Shown: piece after piece, positions 1-10,492 of the stretch | Layout of the letters: each line of letters starts with the position of its first letter | Position numbering within the stretch: the first letter of the stretch is position 1 | Assembly (NCBI GenBank): GCA_028281285.1 | Contig: JANQKF010000019.1 | Span: 1 to 64,000 of the forward strand | Origin: Cyclobacteriaceae bacterium | GTDB taxonomy: Bacteria > Bacteroidota > Bacteroidia > Cytophagales > Cyclobacteriaceae | Reading direction: 5' to 3' | Length of the DNA stretch: 64,000 nt | Made by a program: the position numbers and the translations under genes | The notes under the pieces: model-generated | Seen by the model: the letters and a program-made list of their open reading frames with translations, nothing else | The model's database searches: none | Told to the model about the DNA's origin: nothing

Positions 1-26
1 GATTGTCACAAAAAGTAAATTCCTAA

Positions 27-1535
27 TCATACCAGAATATCTCCTGTCATCTCCTCAGGAATACTTAACCCCATCAATTGTAGTATTGTTGGCGCCAAAT
101 CTCCCAATTTTCCGTCCTTCATAGTCGGACGATAATCATTGTCAACGAGAATACACGGAACTAGGTTGGTTGTATGAGCCGTATTTGGAGATCCATCCGG
201 ATTAATCATCATGTCTGAATTCCCATGATCGGCAATGACTATTGACGTATATCCATTCGCCAAAGCCGCATCCAAAACCTCTCCTGCACACTTATCTACT
301 GTTTCACATGCTCTGACAGCCGCCTCAAAAACTCCGGTATGACCAACCATATCAGGATTGGCGAAATTCAGACAGACAAAATCCACCTCTCCCTCTCTGA
401 GCTCTTCAATTATGGAATCCTTAATGTCATTGGCACTCATTTCGGGTTGCAAGTCGTATGTAGGTACCTTGGGCGATGGACATAAGATTCTCTTCTCTCC
501 CGGGAATTCTTCCTCGCGTCCCCCACTAAAGAAGAAGGTTACGTGAGGGTATTTCTCCGTTTCTGCTATCCGAATCTGTTTCTTTTGATTATCCGAGAGC
601 ACCTGGCCGAGCGTATTCGCCAGATTATCCTTATCGAAAATCACATCAACACCTTTAAAGGTATCATCATAGTTGGTAAGCGTTACATATTTCATATCTA
701 GCTTTGCCATTTCATGCTCAGGAAAATCCTTCTGGGTCAAAGCTTGAGTAATTTGTCGTCCTCTATCCGTTCTGAAATTGAAGCAAATCACGACATCACC
801 TTTCTGAATTTTTCCGTTTACTTCCGAATTGATAATCGGCTTTAAAAACTCATCAGTGATTCCTTCCTCATAGGAAAGTTCAACTGATTGAATTAAATCT
901 TCGGATGGAGTACCAATGCCTTTTACCAACGCATCATAGGCAACCTTAACTCTTTCCCATCTCCTATCACGATCCATGGCATAGTACCTTCCTACAACTG
1001 AAGCAATCTTTCCTGTAGTCTGTGCAAGGTGGTTCTGAAGATCGGCAATATATCCAACAGCCCCATTCGGATCTGTATCGCGCCCATCCGTAAAGGCATG
1101 AATAAAAAGATTCTCCACTCCGGAGTCGGCTGCAATCGAAGTAAGCCCTTTCAAATGATTGATGTGCGAATGAACACCACCATCTGAAACCAATCCAATG
1201 AGATGAATCGCCTTGTCATTTTCCAGAGCGTATTCAAAAGCCTCCTTCAGAGTTTCGTTTTCACCAAGACTACCCTCACTTACTGCCTTGTTTATTTTCA
1301 CGAGGTCCTGGTAAACAATCCTGCCAGCACCGATATTCATATGTCCAACTTCTGAATTTCCCATTTGCCCTTCCGGCAAGCCAACCTTCAAGCCTGAAGC
1401 TTCCAGCTTACAATGCCGATACTTCGTATAAAGAGAATCGATATAAGGGGTATGAGCCTTATCTATTGCTGAGACCTCAGGATTCTTCGCCAGACCCCAA
1501 CCGTCAAGGATCATGAGCAAAACGCGCTTATTCAT
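27..1535 (-). CDS. gpmI: 2,3-bisphosphoglycerate-independent phosphoglycerate mutase
   Basis: Interconverts 3- and 2-phosphoglycerate in cytosolic glycolysis and gluconeogenesis. The 502-residue length is normal for the iPGM family. The N-terminal metal-binding motif LDGWG has Asp11, and GNSEVGH carries the phosphorylated Ser61. The C-terminal metal site shows as ADHGNSD near residue 440. The start is ATG and the stop is TGA close to the window edge. It is transcribed away from the DUF4783-nadC genes, so the 127 bp between them should hold divergent promoters, though no convincing promoter was seen. Nothing is unusual. Confidence 0.97.
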   Translation of the reverse strand: MNKRVLLMILDGWGLAKNPEVSAIDKAHTPYIDSLYTKYRHCKLEASGLKVGLPEGQMGNSEVGHMNIGAGRIVYQDLVKINKAVSEGSLGENETLKEAFEYALENDKAIHLIGLVSDGGVHSHINHLKGLTSIAADSGVENLFIHAFTDGRDTDPNGAVGYIADLQNHLAQTTGKIASVVGRYYAMDRDRRWERVKVAYDALVKGIGTPSEDLIQSVELSYEEGITDEFLKPIINSEVNGKIQKGDVVICFNFRTDRGRQITQALTQKDFPEHEMAKLDMKYVTLTNYDDTFKGVDVIFDKDNLANTLGQVLSDNQKKQIRIAETEKYPHVTFFFSGGREEEFPGEKRILCPSPKVPTYDLQPEMSANDIKDSIIEELREGEVDFVCLNFANPDMVGHTGVFEAAVRACETVDKCAGEVLDAALANGYTSIVIADHGNSDMMINPDGSPNTAHTTNLVPCILVDNDYRPTMKDGKLGDLAPTILQLMGLSIPEEMTGDILV

Positions 1536-1662
1536 GCGGCAAATATAAATATTAAACAGTGTTTGTAACTGACTGACCTTTCTATTAATTTGATCTTCCC
1601 ATAAGGCTCTGGGGCACTAATTGGCATAATTTTCGTTTACTACTCTAGACCTCGAAATCAAA

Positions 1663-2073
1663 ATGAAAAAGTTCCTTTCTACAGCCTTAATTACCCTTTT
1701 GATTTGCTCTTTAGGGAATTATTCTAATGCCCAAGAAAAGCTGGATAAAGAAATAATAAATCAAGTAGAAGAGGCGCTGAAATCAGGAAGTTCCAGGGAG
1801 TTGTCTAAGTTTTTGCATGCAAGAGTAGAAATAAAACTTGATAACAGCCGGAAAGAGTACAGCATTAACCAGGCAGAAATCGTCCTCAAAGATTTCTTTC
1901 AGAAACAACCGTCTTCTGGAGCCGAATTCATTCACGATGGCGATTCAGCGGGAATGATCTACGCAATTGGAAGCTATACATCCGGGAATAGTAGCTATCG
2001 AATAATGATGCGCGCAAAAAAATACAAAGAGGAATATAAGGTCTATCATCTCGAATTCACTAAGGAACGCTGA
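1663..2073 (+). CDS. DUF4783-type secreted protein
   Basis: A 136-residue exported protein with a signal peptide at about residues 1-23, ending just after SNAQ. The mature part is a small alpha/beta domain of NTF2-like appearance, with a helix-rich start and a C-terminal run of strands (residues ~95-135). The family is a Bacteroidota-specific domain of unknown function often found just upstream of nadC, as here with a 49-bp gap. Family assignment is from memory of the pattern and neighbourhood. The biochemical role is not known. Confidence 0.75.
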   Translation: MKKFLSTALITLLICSLGNYSNAQEKLDKEIINQVEEALKSGSSRELSKFLHARVEIKLDNSRKEYSINQAEIVLKDFFQKQPSSGAEFIHDGDSAGMIYAIGSYTSGNSSYRIMMRAKKYKEEYKVYHLEFTKER

Positions 2074-2122
2074 TTCCAATCTCTACTCTGGATTCCATTA
2101 AACGATTTTCTAATTTTGGGAC

Positions 2123-2980
2123 ATGCTACCCAACTACATCACTGAAGAGAGACTCAATCAATTTATAAATGACGCCTTAGCTGAGGATATTGGAGATGGT
2201 GATCATTCGACTTTGGCGTCCATTCCCAGGTCTGCAACCAACAAAGCTTATATGATCATGAAGGAAGATGGCATAATTGCAGGTGTGGAGCTTTGTCGAA
2301 TGATCTTCAAAAGAATAGACCCAGACTTACAAATAGAGTGTTTGGTTGAAGACGGTGACCGGGTGAGCAAAGGCGATATAATCGTCAGATTGAACGGCAC
2401 CTCAAGAGCGATCCTTATCGGGGAACGTCTCGTTCTCAACTGTATGCAGCGAATGAGTGGTATTGCCACCTTTACTCAAAAACTAGTGCAATTGATTAGT
2501 GGAACTAAAGCTCAACTCCTTGATACTCGAAAAACGACCCCAAACTTTCGAATAATGGAGAAATGGGCAGTGCTTATAGGAGGAGGTGTAAATCATCGCT
2601 TTGGATTATATGATATGGTTATGCTCAAAGACAATCATATTGATTTTGCGGGTGGTGTTTCGGAAGCCATTCGATCCACCAAAAAATATCTGAAGAAATC
2701 AGGGAAACAACTGAAAATCGAAGTTGAAACCAGGACATTGGAGGAAGTTGAAGAAGTCTTGACTGAAAATGGTGTTGACCGAATCATGCTGGATAACATG
2801 AGCCTGGATACCATGAAGAAAGCGGTAAAATTAATTAACGGCCGTTCAGAGACTGAGGCATCCGGTGGGATTACCGAGGAAACCATTCGGTCGGTTGCCC
2901 AGACCGGAGTGGACTATATTTCCGTAGGAGCTCTTACCCACTCTATTAAAAGTATCGATATCAGTCTTAAGGCCGAGTGA
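2123..2980 (+). CDS. nadC: nicotinate-nucleotide pyrophosphorylase (carboxylating)
   Basis: Quinolinate phosphoribosyltransferase, which converts quinolinate and PRPP to nicotinate mononucleotide, CO2 and pyrophosphate in de novo NAD synthesis. The 285 residues match the family length. The PRPP/quinolinate-binding stretch DTRKTTPNFR is clear, followed by the HRFGLYDMVMLKDNH motif, and the C-terminal barrel strand SVGALTHS is present. The start is ATG. The stop codon overlaps a small reading frame (GTGA), which suggests translational coupling to the downstream genes. Confidence 0.96.
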   Translation: MLPNYITEERLNQFINDALAEDIGDGDHSTLASIPRSATNKAYMIMKEDGIIAGVELCRMIFKRIDPDLQIECLVEDGDRVSKGDIIVRLNGTSRAILIGERLVLNCMQRMSGIATFTQKLVQLISGTKAQLLDTRKTTPNFRIMEKWAVLIGGGVNHRFGLYDMVMLKDNHIDFAGGVSEAIRSTKKYLKKSGKQLKIEVETRTLEEVEEVLTENGVDRIMLDNMSLDTMKKAVKLINGRSETEASGGITEETIRSVAQTGVDYISVGALTHSIKSIDISLKAE

Positions 2981-3078
2981 AACAAGAAAAGCCAAAACGC
3001 AATTTTTTAGTACTAATGATTGAAGCCTTGATTTTGATCATTATGTTTGTGTTCCTTTTAAGACATTGCGTGAGCTAG
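2977..3078 (+). CDS. possible 33-residue single-pass membrane protein
   Basis: A short frame starts with GTG overlapping the nadC stop by 4 bases (GTGA) and ends at TAG 12 bp before the YcxB-like gene. It would encode a basic N-terminus (KQEKPKR) followed by a hydrophobic helix rich in Leu, Ile and Phe (about residues 10-28) and a short tail. The layout is typical of coupled small membrane proteins and the frame fills an otherwise empty gap between two co-directional genes. No family is recognised and coding status is unproven. Confidence 0.4.
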   Translation: MKQEKPKRNFLVLMIEALILIIMFVFLLRHCVS

Positions 3079-3090
3079 ACTGGGAATTCG

Positions 3091-3564
3091 ATGATTGTTA
3101 AGACTAAAAAATATGCCCTGGATAAAAAAGAATACAGACGTGTGGGCATGCGAAATATTTTAAAAGAGCAATGGTGGGTAGGGCTGATCGTACTGGCTCT
3201 CTCTTCGATGACTTTCGTGATTCCCTCCAATTGGTGGTGGATCGGAACTTTGATCGCACTAGTACTTTATTTGCTCTTTTGGTTGATCCAATTCACCGGA
3301 GTGACTCAGCTTGAACAAAGCAAAATGCTCTTTGAAAAACTGTCTTATGAAATTGATAGCAGACAGGTTTTGATTAAGATGAGTTCAAAACAAGGCATGC
3401 CGATGAAATGGGACCAGATCAAGAGAGCATGGATGGACAAAAAACAATTCGTTCTTATCATCAATAAGGCACAATTCATGCTGTTTCCCTATACTGTTTT
3501 CAAAACTCAGAACGAAATCAAATTCGTAGAAACCATTCTTAAGAGGAAAGGCTATCTTAAATAA
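3091..3564 (+). CDS. YcxB-like membrane protein
   Basis: A 157-residue protein with a cytosolic N-terminus, two transmembrane helices close together (about residues 29-46 and 48-68), and a C-terminal soluble domain. That domain has the layout of YcxB-like C-terminal domains: a core where strands alternate with KMSSKQGMPMKWDQIKRAW, then a final helix. The family's function is not established. Position suggests an operon with nadC and the small membrane frame. There is no evidence of a role in NAD synthesis beyond that. Confidence 0.6.
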   Translation: MIVKTKKYALDKKEYRRVGMRNILKEQWWVGLIVLALSSMTFVIPSNWWWIGTLIALVLYLLFWLIQFTGVTQLEQSKMLFEKLSYEIDSRQVLIKMSSKQGMPMKWDQIKRAWMDKKQFVLIINKAQFMLFPYTVFKTQNEIKFVETILKRKGYLK

Positions 3565-3623
3565 GATATTTCAAAGCCATTCCATTCTAATTCTATTGCC
3601 TAATTTGCGCAAAAGCGTGTCCG

Positions 3624-4493
3624 TTGAAATCTCGCTATTACATTGAGGGTATAATTGCTGCATTTCTTTTTGGAATCACTCCTGTTTTCATAAAGCACGT
3701 TACCGCCAGCGCTGTTACAATAGGTATTGTAAGACTTCTTATAGCCTCTATACTCATGTACTTGTTGTTCGTGGGTAGAAAAAAGTTAGCGATGCTGCGA
3801 TCCAAAGATTGGAAGGCACTTATGTTGATAGGTGTGGTATTCGGTCTTCACTGGGTTTCTTATTTCTATGCGGTAAAAATTGCTACCCCTTCCATTGCCA
3901 TTCTAGGTCTCACTTCCTTTGGGATATATGTGATTTTGATTGACTGGATTTTTCAAGGCAAAAAACCGCAGTGGATCGACTGGCTCTCTGTTGGCATTGC
4001 CATTGGAGGTAATCTGCTGATCGTTCCTGAATTCAGTCTTCAAAATGATATTACACTAGGTCTGGTGGTAGGACTTTTTAGTGCTCTCTTCTTTTCTTTT
4101 CTACCCTATCTACAGCAAAAAAATGTCCATATTGAATCATATACAAGAGCATTTGGTCAATACTTTTTTGGATTGATGTTCTTCGCTTTACTCATTTCCG
4201 AATCCGATTGGGATTTGCCAAACTCCGATTGGTATTACCTTGGAATACTTGGGGTCCTATGTACGCTGGGAGCACACACACTTTGGTTACGGGCCACTAC
4301 CATGTTGCCAGGTACAGCAACAAGCATCATTTACTACCTGGGCATTCCTGTCGCTATGTTCTCAAGTTATTTGTTCCTGGATGAAGCCATGCCGGAAAAA
4401 AAAGTGATCGGAGCTATACTGATCATTCTAGCCAATCTGATTGGAATCATAAAGCACGTGAATAAATCTACGACCAGAAAACCACGAAGCTGA
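3624..4493 (+). CDS. EamA/DMT-family transporter
   Basis: An inner-membrane permease of the drug/metabolite transporter superfamily, 289 residues with about ten hydrophobic helices arranged as two EamA repeats (roughly 5-135 and 145-280). The second-repeat hallmark is the sequence around LGAHTLWLRATTMLPGTATS, and the protein ends in a basic tail. The likely start is TTG at the 5' end, giving MKSRYYIEG and leading directly into the first helix. The substrate cannot be inferred. Members export amino acids, metabolites or drugs. Confidence 0.88.
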   Translation: MKSRYYIEGIIAAFLFGITPVFIKHVTASAVTIGIVRLLIASILMYLLFVGRKKLAMLRSKDWKALMLIGVVFGLHWVSYFYAVKIATPSIAILGLTSFGIYVILIDWIFQGKKPQWIDWLSVGIAIGGNLLIVPEFSLQNDITLGLVVGLFSALFFSFLPYLQQKNVHIESYTRAFGQYFFGLMFFALLISESDWDLPNSDWYYLGILGVLCTLGAHTLWLRATTMLPGTATSIIYYLGIPVAMFSSYLFLDEAMPEKKVIGAILIILANLIGIIKHVNKSTTRKPRS

Positions 4494-4603
4494 TAGGTTC
4501 AAATATTTGTGATTCGCTTGACTACTTGTGTCAATCTTTAATAGTTTCGTCAAGCATTGTTGATCAATGTGAATAATGAAATTAAGTATTGTTTATGTAA
4601 TAT

Positions 4604-7600
4604 ATGAAGTCAATGATACTTCGGAAGTCTATAATTTTATTGCGAGCCAACGTAACATACTGTCGGGCACTATGTATAATCGTTTTCATGGGTCCAATGA
4701 GCGTATTCTCAGGCGTTGAACTATGGAAGAGTAAAATATCAGACCCAGTTTTTCAAGACAGCAGTCAATTCAGAACTTTGGTGGCCAAAGGCCTCTCACT
4801 TGTAGAAGATGGTAGTATTGATGAAGCGATCAATACCTTCAAAAGTTCTTTTCGACATTCCCAAAACCTAATTGACAGTATTGAGGCCAATTATGAAATT
4901 GCCGAAGCATTTGATCGAAGATATAAACTTGATTCTTCGCTGCTATACCTCGATGAAGCGGTTCGATTGATGAATGAAAAGAAAGAAGTGAATGATTTCA
5001 GAGAAAAGGAAATCTTTGCCAAGGTATACCGAAAATGGCGAGTAATTAAGTATGATTTAGGCGATTATAATGGAGCTCGAGATGCATCACTCAAGGAAAA
5101 GGCCCTGATAGATGGCGATACGGCATTTGTAAAGAGATATCGACAACTCTATCTTAACATGAGCGTTGAATTCTGGGCGATGGCAAAGCTTCCTGAGGCC
5201 ATTGATATGGCTTACCACTCACTTTCATCTTCCACATCATTAGATGATGAAGACCCAAACAAAGTTCCGGGTGTCCTAAGGTCACATATGATGCTTGGCT
5301 TGATATTCGATAACATGGGTCAATCCGAAAAGGCTATTGCTCATCACAAATTGGTTTTGGATGTAATTGGTGATGATGTGGAGAAAGATGCCTATAACTA
5401 CATGGCGACATCCACCAATATTGGAAATATTTACATGTCCTGGGAAGACCATACGAAGGCCTCGGAGTATTTCAATCAGGCATTGGTTGGTCTCGAAATG
5501 ATAAATACTCACGCAACTTATTGGATCTTTAAATTCAGCATTCTTCATAATCTTGGTATGAATGCCACAGCTGCGGGAGACTACTCTGAAGCCCAGAGAT
5601 TTTTTGAACAAGCATCAGTAGCACTTGGGAAAGGTGTGCCTAATAATCATCCCAAATACGGAATACTCGCTTTATCGATTGGCAGAAATTTTCAAGCATC
5701 AGGTAATAACCCAAAGGCAATTGACCACTTCAAGAAAGCGATTCAAAATAGAAAACAAGCCTTCGGGGAGCGCAGTGCCCAATTAAGTGAGATATACAAC
5801 GAATTGGGTGTTTCGTATTATGAAGATAAAGAATTCATACTGGCAGACACCTATTTCGACAGTGCCTTGTACTCCAATCCATCTCTCGAGTTGAATTCTA
5901 AATTAGTCTATGAAAATTCTACACAGGCCATTTTGACCTCATCCAATAAAATCATGAATCTTGAAAATACTCATCCGAATATTCGTGATAGGAAGTCGGC
6001 ATTGATGGAGATTTATCAAGGTATCATCGATCAGGCCAATATGTCTTTTATTTTGGGTGAGGATATTTCAGAAGACATTATTTCTCTATTTGAAGTCATA
6101 TATATAGAAACTCAAAACCTCTATACTGAGCTTCAGGATACGGAATTATTGGAAATGCTCTGGGAAATAACCGAGTATGATAAGTCCAGAAGGCTACTGG
6201 TTCATTTGAACGAACAGAATGCTTTTGAAAGTGCAATTCCCGAATCCTATGTAGAACGCCAGCAAATCATTCAGGACAGCATTGAAAGTGTCTTATCAAC
6301 TGAATTTGACGACAAAAAACTCAGAGATTCTACATTAACAGTATTGAATACCGCCTATGACAATTTGATTCGAGAACTTGGAACCAAGTTCCCTGAATAT
6401 CACGCATTAAAATATAATCATGAAGTAGTTTCACTGGAATCTGTTCAAAAGAGTTTGAATAATTCCAATGCTGTGGTAGAATACTATATAGGTGATTCAA
6501 CCAGTCATGTCACGGTAATCACTCCTGAACTCATCGAAACCCGAAGGCTGATTAAAGATTCACTATTCGAAGCAAGTTTGAATTCGTTTCAGTTGAGCTT
6601 GAGAAAGCCTGACAAAGTGCCTGAAGCAGGAGACTTGATACAGTCGTCATACACCCTATATCAATACCTCATCGAACCTATTTCGGATTTGATTGCAAAC
6701 CTGGACTTGATAATTGTTCCTAGCCCCGAGTTGTTCACCTTGCCATTTGATGTTTTGCTTACTCAAAAGGTGCATCCCAATGAAATCAGTCATTTTAAGT
6801 CACTACCGTTTCTTATTAAACAAAGAGCGTTAAGCTATGCCAATTCAATGACACTCCTCAACAACTCCCTTAGCAAGCCCTCATCAAGGAACAACGGTCG
6901 AATCCTGGCTTTTGCCCCCTCATTCGGAACCAATAGATCGTTTCAACAGCAATATGATACCTTGAGAAATGGCCTGGCTCCGTTGAAATGGACGTTTAAT
7001 GAAATTGAAAACATATCAGGAAAATTTAAAAGTGATGTTTTCCTGGAGGATAATGCTACAGAAACTCGATTCAGAAGTATTGCCAAAGACTATTCGGTCA
7101 TTCACATAGCTTCCCATGGCATGGTGAACGATGTGGATCCTATGTATTCAAAAATCGTACTTTCAACTAACGAATCTGATAGTCTTAATGACGGCTATCT
7201 ACACACATTTGAGTTGTTCAATACAACCCTTAATGCCGATATGGCTGTTTTAAGTGCATGTAATACAGGCTTTGGAAAAGTGCAACCTGGTGAAGGTGTT
7301 ATGAGCCTGGCACAAGGGTTTATGTATTCGGGTGTAAAGAGTACTATCATGAGCCTTTGGCTTGCCAATGACGAATCTACAGCCAAGATAATGAATGGCT
7401 TTTATAATGAGTTGGCCAAGGGGGCTACAAAGGATCAGGCTCTTAGAAAAGCGAAATTGGATTATCTCAATTCCAGCGATAACCTCCGGGCTCATCCATT
7501 CTATTGGGCACAGTTTATCGCCAACGGAAACATGCGACCAATTAAGAGATCAGCAAGTCTTGCTTATTATTGGTATGCTTTTATTGCACTACTTATTGTA

Positions 7601-7642
7601 GGGTCCATTATTCGGCATCGAAATAAGACAAGGCCAGTTTAA
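4604..7642 (+). CDS. membrane-anchored TPR-CHAT protein
   Basis: A 1012-residue protein with an N-terminal hydrophobic export or anchor segment (about 15-37), then tetratricopeptide-type repeats (about 55-430). A helical linker precedes a CHAT peptidase domain (about 640-975), and a C-terminal transmembrane helix (~986-1003) ends in a basic tail. CHAT is a caspase-like cysteine protease fold. The candidate catalytic dyad is His838 in IASHGM and Cys886 in LSACNTG, and both residues are intact. TPR-CHAT proteins are common in Bacteroidota and cyanobacteria, and some act in proteolytic signalling or defence. No obvious substrate gene lies next to it, as the neighbours are a transporter and uvrA. 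The two hydrophobic ends suggest the bulk lies in the periplasm, which is an inference. Confidence 0.88.
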   Translation: MKSMILRKSIILLRANVTYCRALCIIVFMGPMSVFSGVELWKSKISDPVFQDSSQFRTLVAKGLSLVEDGSIDEAINTFKSSFRHSQNLIDSIEANYEIAEAFDRRYKLDSSLLYLDEAVRLMNEKKEVNDFREKEIFAKVYRKWRVIKYDLGDYNGARDASLKEKALIDGDTAFVKRYRQLYLNMSVEFWAMAKLPEAIDMAYHSLSSSTSLDDEDPNKVPGVLRSHMMLGLIFDNMGQSEKAIAHHKLVLDVIGDDVEKDAYNYMATSTNIGNIYMSWEDHTKASEYFNQALVGLEMINTHATYWIFKFSILHNLGMNATAAGDYSEAQRFFEQASVALGKGVPNNHPKYGILALSIGRNFQASGNNPKAIDHFKKAIQNRKQAFGERSAQLSEIYNELGVSYYEDKEFILADTYFDSALYSNPSLELNSKLVYENSTQAILTSSNKIMNLENTHPNIRDRKSALMEIYQGIIDQANMSFILGEDISEDIISLFEVIYIETQNLYTELQDTELLEMLWEITEYDKSRRLLVHLNEQNAFESAIPESYVERQQIIQDSIESVLSTEFDDKKLRDSTLTVLNTAYDNLIRELGTKFPEYHALKYNHEVVSLESVQKSLNNSNAVVEYYIGDSTSHVTVITPELIETRRLIKDSLFEASLNSFQLSLRKPDKVPEAGDLIQSSYTLYQYLIEPISDLIANLDLIIVPSPELFTLPFDVLLTQKVHPNEISHFKSLPFLIKQRALSYANSMTLLNNSLSKPSSRNNGRILAFAPSFGTNRSFQQQYDTLRNGLAPLKWTFNEIENISGKFKSDVFLEDNATETRFRSIAKDYSVIHIASHGMVNDVDPMYSKIVLSTNESDSLNDGYLHTFELFNTTLNADMAVLSACNTGFGKVQPGEGVMSLAQGFMYSGVKSTIMSLWLANDESTAKIMNGFYNELAKGATKDQALRKAKLDYLNSSDNLRAHPFYWAQFIANGNMRPIKRSASLAYYWYAFIALLIVGSIIRHRNKTRPV

Positions 7643-7646
7643 TCGG

Positions 7647-10460
7647 TTATAGGACTTCTTTCAGATATTGGGCAGTATAGTTCCCCTGGACTTTAATCAT
7701 TTGTTCAGGAGTACCTTCGAAATTCAGGCTCCCCCCCTCTTCTCCTCCTTCTGGCCCAAGATCGATGATCCAGTCGGCAGTCTTGATCACTTCCGTATTA
7801 TGTTCAATGATTACCACTGAGTTGCCCTGTTCAATTAGTGCATTAATTGCTCCCATCAGTTTTGCGATGTCATGAAAATGCAACCCTGTAGTCGGCTCAT
7901 CAAAAATGAATAGGATATGATCGCGATTAGTAGATTTTCCCTTGCTGAGATAGTAAGCCAACTTAACCCGCTGAGCCTCACCTCCAGATAGCGAATTTGA
8001 CGATTGACCCAGTCCTATATACCCGAGCCCAACATCTTGTAATGGTTTTAATTTACCTATAACACTTTTCTCCTCGCCAAAGAAATCCATAGCATCGTCA
8101 ATGGTCATGTTGAGCACATCAGCTATGTTCTTATCCTTATAAGTAATTTCCAGGATTTCCTGTTTGAATCGGTCTCCTTTGCAACTTTCACAGGTCAAAA
8201 GGATATCAGCCATAAACTGCATTTCAATTTTGACCGTTCCCTCCCCCTGACAAGTTTCACACCGTCCTCCATCAACATTGAATGAAAAGAATGCCGGTTT
8301 GTATCCCCTCTGTTTCGCCAATGGTTGATTAGCAAAGAGGTTTCTTATTGCATCGTAAGCTTTGACGTAAGTCACCGGGTTAGATCGGGATGATTTACCA
8401 ATAGGGTTCTGATCTACCAGTTCAATTTGTGTGACTTTCTTAACTGCTCCCTCAAGACTATCGAATTTTCCGGTCTGTTCCCCTACTGTTCCAAGTGTCT
8501 TACCCAGTGCCGGATATAGAATCCTTCTTATCAGGGTGGATTTACCCGAACCACTCACTCCAGTGACTACGGTCAAGACACCCAACGGAATTTTGACATT
8601 GAGATTTTTCAAATTATTCTCTCTCGCCCCTAAAATTTCTATGGCATCGTTCCAATTTCTTCTTCTGTCGGGAACAGGCATTGAAGAAGTGCCATTCAAG
8701 TAATTAGCGGTATATGTATTGGCCGAACTCTTTAATTCGTCCAAACTCCCTTGGAAGACAAGTTCTCCACCGTGAGATCCCGCATCAGGACCAATATCGA
8801 TAATCTGGTCAGCCGCGAGCATTACCTTTTCTTCATGTTCAACGACTACCACCGTATTGCCCAGATCACGTAAGGTCTCAAGTACGGATATTAGTCGATC
8901 GGTATCTCTTGGATGAAGTCCAATACTTGGTTCGTCCAATATATACATGGAACCTACCAAGGCGCTTCCCAAAGATGTAGCCAATTTAATTCGCTGATAT
9001 TCCCCTCCGGAAAGTGTAGACGTAAGGCGGTTTAGAGTTAGATAGCCGAGGCCTACCTTGTTGAGGTATTCCAGTCTATTATTGATCTCTTTTAGAAGTC
9101 GTCTGGCAATCTTTTGATGATGTTCCGATAGTTCGAGCTCTTCAAAGAACCTAATTGACTTACCAACCGGCATCAAAACCAGATCAGTTATAGATTTGCC
9201 ACCAATCTTGACATAGGAAGCGTCTTTGCGCAATCGGGTACCATGGCATTCCGGGCAATCTGTTCTACCTCTGTATCGAGATAGCATTACTCGGTATTGG
9301 ATCTTATGTGTTTTGGACTCCAAAAACTTGAAGAAGGCATTGATCCCCTTGAAGTATTCATTCCCTGTCCAAAGCACTTCCTTCTCTTCATCAGTCAGTT
9401 CACTATAAGTCCTATGTATCGGAAAGTCGAACTCGATGCCATGCTTAAGCAATGGTTCCAACCATTTTCTCATGGTCTCACTTCTCCACGGAGCGATTGC
9501 GCCCTCATAAACTGAGAGACTTTTGTCGGGTATCACTCGATCAGGATCAATACCCAATATTTTGCCAAAACCTTCGCATCGCTTGCAAGCACCAAAAGGG
9601 TTATTAAAAGTGAAAAGGTTTACAGACGGTTCTTCGAAAAGAATTCCGTCTGCCTCAAATCGATCGGAAAAATGATGTCGCTTCTGACCAGGAATTTCAA
9701 CGATACAATCTCCTTCACCCTCAAATAGGGCGGTTTGTACCGAATCTGCAAAGCGAAACTGGGTGTCCTCATCATGCTGAACAACTCCTCTGTCAATTAA
9801 CATTTCAACCTTTAACCCATCAAGTTCCTTTTTCTCTTCAATCAAATCTTCGATGAAATAAGGACTACCATCAACAAGCACTCTGGTATAACCCTTTTGC
9901 AGGAGAATATTCATTTCCTGTTCCAGGCTCCTGTCCTCATGCTTTTTTAGAGGGCAAAGGATCATTACTCTTTCACCTTCATCCAATGCCATTAGAAATT
10001 TGACAATATCGGTTACTGAATCCCTTTGAACCTCCTTTCCACTTATCGGTGAGTAAGTGGTCCCAATTCTGGCAAATAACAGCTTTAGGTAGTCATAGAT
10101 TTCAGTAGAAGTGCCTACAGTTGATCTCGGGTTGCGAGTGTTGACTTTTTGCTCAATGGCAATTGCTGGCGAAACACCTTTGATATAGTCCACTTCGGGC
10201 TTTTCCATACGCCCTAAGAACTGACGAGCATAGGAACTCAAGCTTTCAACATACATTCGCTGTCCTTCAGCAAAAAGCGTATCGAAGGCCAACGAGGATT
10301 TCCCTGAACCAGAGAGTCCTGTAACAACAATCAACTTATTTCTTGGAATGGCAACATTGATCCCTTTCAGGTTATTGACCCTGGCCCCTTTGATGATTAT
10401 AAATTCCTTAGGGTCTAGTTGATCAATAGGGGTATCAAGTATGTCGATTGTTGAATTCAT
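7647..10460 (-). CDS. uvrA: excinuclease ABC subunit A
   Basis: DNA-damage recognition ATPase of nucleotide excision repair, acting with UvrB. Its 937 residues are normal. Two ABC ATPase modules are present: the first Walker A is GLSGSGKSS at residues 48-56, and the second, GVSGSGKST, lies near residue 635. Both signature motifs (LSGGEYQR and LSGGEAQR) are intact. The zinc-binding Cys pairs CKRCEGFG and CETCQGEG...CESCKGD are complete. It converges on the CHAT gene with only 4 bp between the stop codons. The start is ATG. Confidence 0.97.
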   Translation of the reverse strand: MNSTIDILDTPIDQLDPKEFIIIKGARVNNLKGINVAIPRNKLIVVTGLSGSGKSSLAFDTLFAEGQRMYVESLSSYARQFLGRMEKPEVDYIKGVSPAIAIEQKVNTRNPRSTVGTSTEIYDYLKLLFARIGTTYSPISGKEVQRDSVTDIVKFLMALDEGERVMILCPLKKHEDRSLEQEMNILLQKGYTRVLVDGSPYFIEDLIEEKKELDGLKVEMLIDRGVVQHDEDTQFRFADSVQTALFEGEGDCIVEIPGQKRHHFSDRFEADGILFEEPSVNLFTFNNPFGACKRCEGFGKILGIDPDRVIPDKSLSVYEGAIAPWRSETMRKWLEPLLKHGIEFDFPIHRTYSELTDEEKEVLWTGNEYFKGINAFFKFLESKTHKIQYRVMLSRYRGRTDCPECHGTRLRKDASYVKIGGKSITDLVLMPVGKSIRFFEELELSEHHQKIARRLLKEINNRLEYLNKVGLGYLTLNRLTSTLSGGEYQRIKLATSLGSALVGSMYILDEPSIGLHPRDTDRLISVLETLRDLGNTVVVVEHEEKVMLAADQIIDIGPDAGSHGGELVFQGSLDELKSSANTYTANYLNGTSSMPVPDRRRNWNDAIEILGARENNLKNLNVKIPLGVLTVVTGVSGSGKSTLIRRILYPALGKTLGTVGEQTGKFDSLEGAVKKVTQIELVDQNPIGKSSRSNPVTYVKAYDAIRNLFANQPLAKQRGYKPAFFSFNVDGGRCETCQGEGTVKIEMQFMADILLTCESCKGDRFKQEILEITYKDKNIADVLNMTIDDAMDFFGEEKSVIGKLKPLQDVGLGYIGLGQSSNSLSGGEAQRVKLAYYLSKGKSTNRDHILFIFDEPTTGLHFHDIAKLMGAINALIEQGNSVVIIEHNTEVIKTADWIIDLGPEGGEEGGSLNFEGTPEQMIKVQGNYTAQYLKEVL

Positions 10461-10492
10461 GAAGACGCAAAGATAACAGAGCGGACGGCTTA

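Noticed and set aside
4516-4555. 7-bp inverted repeat GCTTGAC/GTCAAGC and TAGTTTCG upstream of the CHAT gene as a promoter
   Set aside because: The match to the Bacteroidota -33/-7 consensus is partial and the start codon is some 50 bp away. Too weak to annotate.
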